A stretch of DNA of 64,000 nt from Diphasiastrum complanatum. Taxonomy: Eukaryota; Streptophyta; Lycopodiopsida; Lycopodiales; Lycopodiaceae. A program made the position numbers and the translations under genes. Position 1 is the first letter of the stretch. Every line of letters begins with the position of its first letter. Positions 49,701-64,000 of the stretch are shown piece after piece. The stretch lies in assembly GCA_029204225.1 (NCBI GenBank), contig CM055093.1:26092558-26156557 (forward strand), written 5' to 3'. Under the pieces are notes generated by a model. That model did not search any database. It saw only the letters and a list, made by a program, of their open reading frames with translations, and was not told the DNA's origin.

Positions 49701-50140
49701 TCGACCACAGGTTACACTTTCAACCTTGGTTCAGGGGCCATTTCTTGGTGCAGCAAGAAACAGCCCATAGTTACCTTATCATCGACAGAGGCTGAGTACA
49801 GGGTAGCGGCAAAACCTACCTGCGAGGCAATATGGCTCAGAAGACTTCTTGGGGAGGTGCAAATTCCACAGGATGGTCCTACTATTCTTAGTGTGACAGC
49901 CAAAGTTGCATCCCGCTTGCCAAAAATCCTGTGTACCATGCTCGTACGAAGCATATTGAGGTGGATCAGCACTTCTTACGAGAGAAGATACAAAGCGGAG
50001 AAATTCAGCTCGAGTATTGTGATACCAACAATCAAGCAGCAGATATCTTTACTAAGGCACTTAGTAGAGAAAAATTTGAAAAGTTTCGTAGCATGCTAGG
50101 TGTTGGTATGAACAAAATAGCCATTGAGGGGGGGTGTTGA
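46793..50140 (+). pseudogene. Copia D gag-pol with frameshifts and an in-frame RT deletion
   Basis: Gag starts MSSLAESMLSEASRL and has a complete zinc knuckle CNYCGKYGHFAFEC. Protease WYIDSGASKHMT, pre-integrase LWHERYGHLGYQSM, and integrase with HSDLWGP, SDGGGEF and GVAERKNRT (the DDE residues) follow. From GKSVES (about 49185) the frame passes straight to LVITGNNGQLIEKVK, so the whole RT region up to and including the YVDD block is lost in frame. RNase H follows (GFTDSDWAGDRDDRKSTTGY, LSSTEAEY, ARTKHIEVDQHFL). Breaks: frameshifts near 46975, 47830, 48385 (G run), 48712 and about 49900, and a TAG at 48207. The final stop lies inside the 3' LTR. Confidence 0.9.
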
Positions 50141-50528
50141 AATAAATGCCTATTTTGCCCCTCCAGGCTTGTATACTTGTAACTTGTAAGTTGTGCATAA
50201 GACATGGGGGTCAAACATTTATGTACATAATAGTACACCCCACTTGTGCTAATTAGGCAAGTAATATCAAGTAGGTTGAGGACCCATGTGGGTTCTAGAG
50301 CTAGAATTAGCAAGACACCACCTCTATACAATACATGCTAAATGTAGCCCAAAGTTTGGAGGGGTTTCCAAGCCCTACTACACTTTGAATAGTCATTCAA
50401 GTTGTGTGAGCTTTGAAGTTCTCTCTCTCTTGCTTTTGTGTTCTACTCCATAGCTGGATTTTTCAAGCTTTCATAGTGTGCTTACTATGTTGTTATGATA
50501 CTCCATAGCTAGGCCTTGGAATTTGTCA
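50135..50528 (+). repeat. 3' LTR of copia D
   Basis: 394 bp, TGTTGAAATAAATGCC ... GGAATTTGTCA; about 98% identical to the 5' LTR. Confidence 0.92.
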
Positions 50529-51337
50529 TTTCCTTCATTGAACACCGAATGGAAAACATTTTCCCGAACACTAAAAAAATTTCACTAAATGGATATGAAT
50601 TACACCGAGATCAAAACAAGTCATTGTACATGAGTATGGAGCATGCACGTATAGTACTGAGTCTATGTCTATAAGATTAACAAGATATTTTAAAAGGGAG
50701 ATGTTTGCAGTACAATGATTATTTGCTCACAATATGTGTCCATCAATTGTCGTGTCATCTTCATTGAAAAAATCAAGGCCCCAAGTGATGAGAATGAGAG
50801 GCTTAAGCCCTAGGGTGGCAGAGACCCACGCATGCATCAAAGTCATAAAAAGTACCATATGCAAGTTGGATGTTGAATGTTCTAAAAGGTTCTAAGCTAG
50901 GGCATAACCACCCCATAGCCAACTTGATGTGTAAAATAGAGAAAAAGCATTGTTATGAGACGATCTAGCAGGCCTAGTTTCCACAAGCCAGTCTAGCACA
51001 TGTGAAGAGATGTGAAGTGTCATGGCCATTAATGTATGACGACATAATTGTATCATATTTGATCAATGAAGCTGTATTGTATTGTAGTTGGGTGATATGC
51101 ATCAAAATTATGTAATAGCTATTATGCAATTTTGATTTGCAATTACCAAACCCTTATTTGGATGTGTGCATGCATGACCATGCTTTGTTTTCCAACATTG
51201 GCATCATGTTGACATGTCTGGAAATGTAAGATATCAAAGTTTACGACACAAAGAATCCTAAGACTGCACGTTTCACTTTTGACAATGACTGAAGGCAATT
51301 ATTTAAATAATATTTTCATGAAATGACACGTGAAAAT
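50529..51337. other. Spacer, probable 3' flank of the RH24-like gene
   Basis: No gene recognised. The part next to 51338 is presumably the 3' UTR. Confidence 0.5.
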
Positions 51338-60843
<9,506 letters not shown>

Positions 60844-60971
60844 AGCTTGCTGCCTCAAAACAAACCCTGTAGTCTTCTGGATGTTCACTTCTTCTTTGCT
60901 TACAAAATCTGCATGCCGACACTTTTCTGCTCCGCCATCGCTCGATCGATCGATCGATCGATCCAGACCAA

Positions 60972-61011
<40 letters not shown>

Positions 61012-61050
61012 CCTTTGTGTTGCTCCCCCTTTTGCCCTAGCTGTGGTCAC
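60844..61050 (-). promoter_or_regulatory. RH24-like 5' leader with (GA)n and (GATC)n
   Basis: A CT/GA tract at about 60975-61008 and CGATCGATCGATCGATCGAT near 60940-60962 lie upstream of the ATG. They stay in frame, so a longer ORF from 61050 exists, but its (ER)n content is repeat-derived and subfamily members start at MSQKRKFGF or its equivalent. Confidence 0.6.
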
Positions 61051-62640
61051 CCGCTAATTTATGGCTGTTAACAGACCCACACATCCAAATGTTAAAACCT
61101 CCTTTTCCATATGCCCATTTTTGGGGATAGACCCTTTTTCAGTGACCCAACCCAATGACAAGTTGATCTTCCCAACTCACTATCCAGTGCGGAGAGTAGG
61201 TCGTGTCCGAGTCAATTTTTAGCCATAGCCCACCGTCACAAGTGTGCAATGATCAACCAACTTGCTACTTCGCAACAAAATTTATTTTTGCAACACTTAA
61301 AAGCTTGTGTCGGTTCATTTTGACGGAACTAGGTAGCCTACATCAAATTCAATCCATTTGTCACGTGACCTCAAGCATTGGTCAAAGTGGAAAGAGAATG
61401 GGTGAAAATATGCACAAACAAGGAACCTTGTCATTCACTCCCTACAATCACACACTATGAGCGACATCACCATAAATCAAACTCATAATACAACTCTGCT
61501 CCATTTTTTATTTTCAACCTGCTCTTGAAAATGTATTACATTGTGAAGGCCATCATCACATTGAGTTGCCTGAGAGTGTTTACTTCATCCACATTGGCAT
61601 ACACTCGAACCTTGGCCACCACGTCATTTGGTGGCCTTGCACTTTATGTTTAGGCTTGGCCTATTACTCGAAATAAGGTTTATATTTGTATAGTTTCATG
61701 AATCTGAAACGATGTCTTCAACAATGCATATTTAAATCAACCAATACACCATGGTACATTACATGCCATGGTCCACTCTAAAGACAATTGGTTTGATGAC
61801 TTCGGGGTTTCTCTTTTATGAAGCTCACTGGGATTACTTTCAGTTGTAGAGTGAGATTTTTATTTTAGTTTCACCCTTACTTTCATCCTCATTTTTTGGT
61901 TTGGTTGAATTGTTTTCCATATTGGAGTTCATTTACAAAATGGGTAAGAATATTACCTTGTTACTTTCAATACGTATATGTTCAATCATGTTTTGCATTA
62001 AGAGTTTTTCGATATGGCCATTGTCCCTTTGTTTAATAGTTGAGAAAAAAACGATACATCCCATTATAGGATGATTATGATTGGACTCTTATTAAAAAAA
62101 GTGTTAGGCAAGAATATTGGAAAGAAACTTAGTGATGGGCTTGAAATCAATGGGCTATGGTGCAAAAGAGCAAGTCAGCATTTGGAAAGTGCACTGTACA
62201 TGTTTTTTACATAGCAATGGCGGGTCATTTTATTCCAAGTCCTTGAGAATGTATCTACTAGGCAATGTGCTCATTCACTAGGAATTTGTTGTAACACCAC
62301 CACAAAGGCATGAAGTATCTAAAATAGTGAATGAAAATGGCATCCATGGACTGGACTCTCGCATCCATTCCATGCATGTGATTATGATTCCAAGAATTTG
62401 TACTTCGTATCAAGATTCATAGTATATTTGAGACATGAAGCATTTGCAATAGGGAATGAAAATGGCATCCAAGAACTGGACGTCATGTCTAGTCCCTAGA
62501 TGCCATCTCAATTAAAATCTTGGGCCCTCTCAAGGTTGTTAATTACATAGCTAGCCTGGTCTAGAATATCATGGTGTAACTAATAATCTTGAACATTGGA
62601 ATGCCAAATATCCACATCGTGTTATTCTAGATCCTTTCTC
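61051..62640. other. Spacer upstream of the RH24-like gene
   Basis: No gene recognised. A diverged repeated phrase GAATGAAAATGGCATCCA occurs near 62327 and 62453. Confidence 0.5.
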
Positions 62641-64000
62641 TTGGATGTGGACGTAACATTCTTCCCTCCCCTTAAACTATTTTGAGCCTCAAAAGTGAAA
62701 ACTAGGGAAGTCTTTCTTTATGCTTTTAATTCTTTCCCAAGAATCAGCATCCTTAGTCCAACTTGTCCATCCAATCAAGCACAAAAATAGAACAATTTCT
62801 CAATTGTTTATCTCTGAATACTTTCTCGTGCTCCAAAGATACACTAAGCAATAAATCTTCCAATTGGATTAGATCCTCATGAGATCCAATGGTATTACAT
62901 TCGTGTAAGCTTAAATTTAACTAGTTGACATGAAATAGTGGGTTAGTAGTAGATTTATATTTAAGATCAATTGCATTAGGTAAAGAGCCAGTTTTCTTTG
63001 TAATCTAAAATGATCCACAACATCTAGTAGAAAGCTTGTGATGGTTCCATGTACTTGTAGTCCGATAATCTTTGAGAATTATAAGATATACCAAATCATT
63101 AATTTTATAATCTCTAGGATATCTCTTAAGATTGGCATAATGCTTAGCCCTATCTTGAGCACTGCAAATACTCATGAGGTAATTGTAGCATTTCTTGTCT
63201 TTCATGTGGAAAATCAGCAACCTTTTAGACCTTAATTGATTTTGTCTCCATATTAGTAGGATATCTTAGTTACGAAATCATACATAAGCATAAATGGACT
63301 ATAACATATAGTATTTAATCTATCCACAACCACTCATCATTTTGCCAATGGGTCTTTGGAAGTCCAACTACAAAATCCATAGATATGTTATTCCATTTCT
63401 TCTCAAATGATATCTAAGAGATGCAATAAACCTCCAACCTTTGATTTGTTCAGCTTTGATTAGTTGACAAGATTTACACTTTACCAAATAAGACTTGGCA
63501 TATGGCTTGAATTTTGGCCAATAAAACTCTCTTATGACCAAGTCCAAAATCATGTTCATAATTAGATGGGCGCAACAACAATCTTGTTCATCATCCCCTT
63601 ATAAACATAATTTTTCATTTCAAAATAATAATTTATTTGAAATGGAAAACTCTATTGACCTATCATTTTGTAATAAAACAACTCCAATCACAGTCTCACT
63701 TGCATGAAGTCTCACGATGTAATACAAATATGGATCCGCGATCTATGGCAATAGAGCATAAACTATCAAGCTTTTGGGTTTTTCATACATTTATTTGATT
63801 CCTCATTCCATACGATGGGCGGGGACTAGATTGCCCTCTCTTCTTCTTTTTTTTCACTCTGCCTTTCGTCAAATTATTGAGCGGAGTTGCTACCTTAGCA
63901 TAATCTTCAATAAATTTATGAAATATATTGTGAATCCAATGAAAGATTTAACTTGCGATATTGTTTTTTGTATCAGCCACTCAAATATGACCCTAATTTT
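62641..64000 (-). pseudogene. Ty3/gypsy chromovirus remnant C, running off the window
   Basis: Minus strand. An LTR start TGTTACGTCCACATCC (about 62660) follows GGGGAGGGAAGAA. A chromodomain relic about 62700-62830 is close at DNA level to that of copy A (ATTGGATGGACAAGTTGGACT against ATTAGGTGGAAGGGTTGGACT). The integrase C-terminal segment (RAKHYANLKRYPRDYKINDL) lies about 63100-63190 and the integrase zinc finger (REFYWPKFKPYAKSYLVKCK, then SCQLIKAEQ) about 63420-63540. The rest lies beyond the window end. Confidence 0.8.

Larger units (their letters stand above)
45980..50528 (+). mobile_element. Copia element D: young LTR pair, RT core deleted
   Basis: LTRs 45980-46373 and 50135-50528, both 394 bp, with 8 mismatches by hand count. 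Ends TGTT...GTCA. The tRNA-Met primer site TGGTATCAGAGCAGG follows the 5' LTR directly, and the purine tract TTGAGGGGGGG precedes the 3' LTR. Flanks TTTCT and TTTCC form a target duplication with one mismatch. Internal region 3.76 kb, short for copia because part of pol is gone. Confidence 0.93.

Noticed and set aside
60844-61050. N-terminal extension of the RH24-like protein from an upstream ATG
   Set aside because: Consists of repeat-derived (ER)n and (GATC)n codons; the subfamily signature begins at MSQKRKFGF.

Overview
The window looks like nuclear DNA of a land plant with a large, repeat-rich genome. Three spliced genes encode proteins closest to plant families: a PUX10-type UBX protein, a MAM33/p32 mitochondrial protein and an RH24/DDX42 DEAD-box helicase. 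Nearly everything else is decayed plant-type retrotransposon DNA: chromodomain Ty3/gypsy, Ty1/copia and LINE. Multi-kilobase introns, long (CT)n/(AG)n arrays and AT-rich spacers suggest a fern, lycophyte or gymnosperm more than a compact angiosperm genome, but the species cannot be fixed from this sequence. No bacterial, plasmid, phage or CRISPR feature was seen.

Layout. 842-13863 (minus): a PUX10-like gene in four coding exons, whose 6.7 kb and 4.4 kb introns hold a small non-coding LTR element, a possible hAT scrap and several LINE pieces. 13.9-19.5 kb: another LINE copy, three long dinucleotide arrays, a tandem duplication and two foldbacks. 19.6-26.3 kb: a decayed chromovirus, a truncated copia element inserted at the end of its LTR, and an oppositely oriented chromovirus LTR. 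27216-28809 (plus): a complete three-exon MAM33 gene. 29.4-36.5 kb: a copia 3' end split by a 2.7 kb non-autonomous LTR element with a perfect 5 bp target duplication, then an antisense chromovirus. 36.5-46 kb: mostly unassigned DNA with tandem duplications, a tRNA-like SINE candidate and two exon-like segments. 45980-50528: a young copia copy whose LTRs differ at 8 of 394 positions by hand count but whose reverse transcriptase core is missing. 51338-60843 (minus): an RH24/DDX42-like gene in four coding exons with a 5.8 kb intron. 62.6-64 kb: a third chromovirus copy leaving the window.

The three host genes are unrelated in pathway: CDC48-linked protein or lipid-droplet quality control, mitochondrial matrix function, and RNA remodelling. 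They share compact 5' ends, and PUX10 and RH24 both have a (GA)n tract just upstream of the start codon. I found no convincing new multi-gene system. The most informative objects are the nested gag-only element, the RT-deleted young copia copy, the tRNA-like SINE candidate, the foldbacks near 18.8-19.1 kb and the palindrome cluster in RH24 intron 2. All exon boundaries were read by eye from splice dinucleotides, frame and family similarity, without alignment tools or transcripts.
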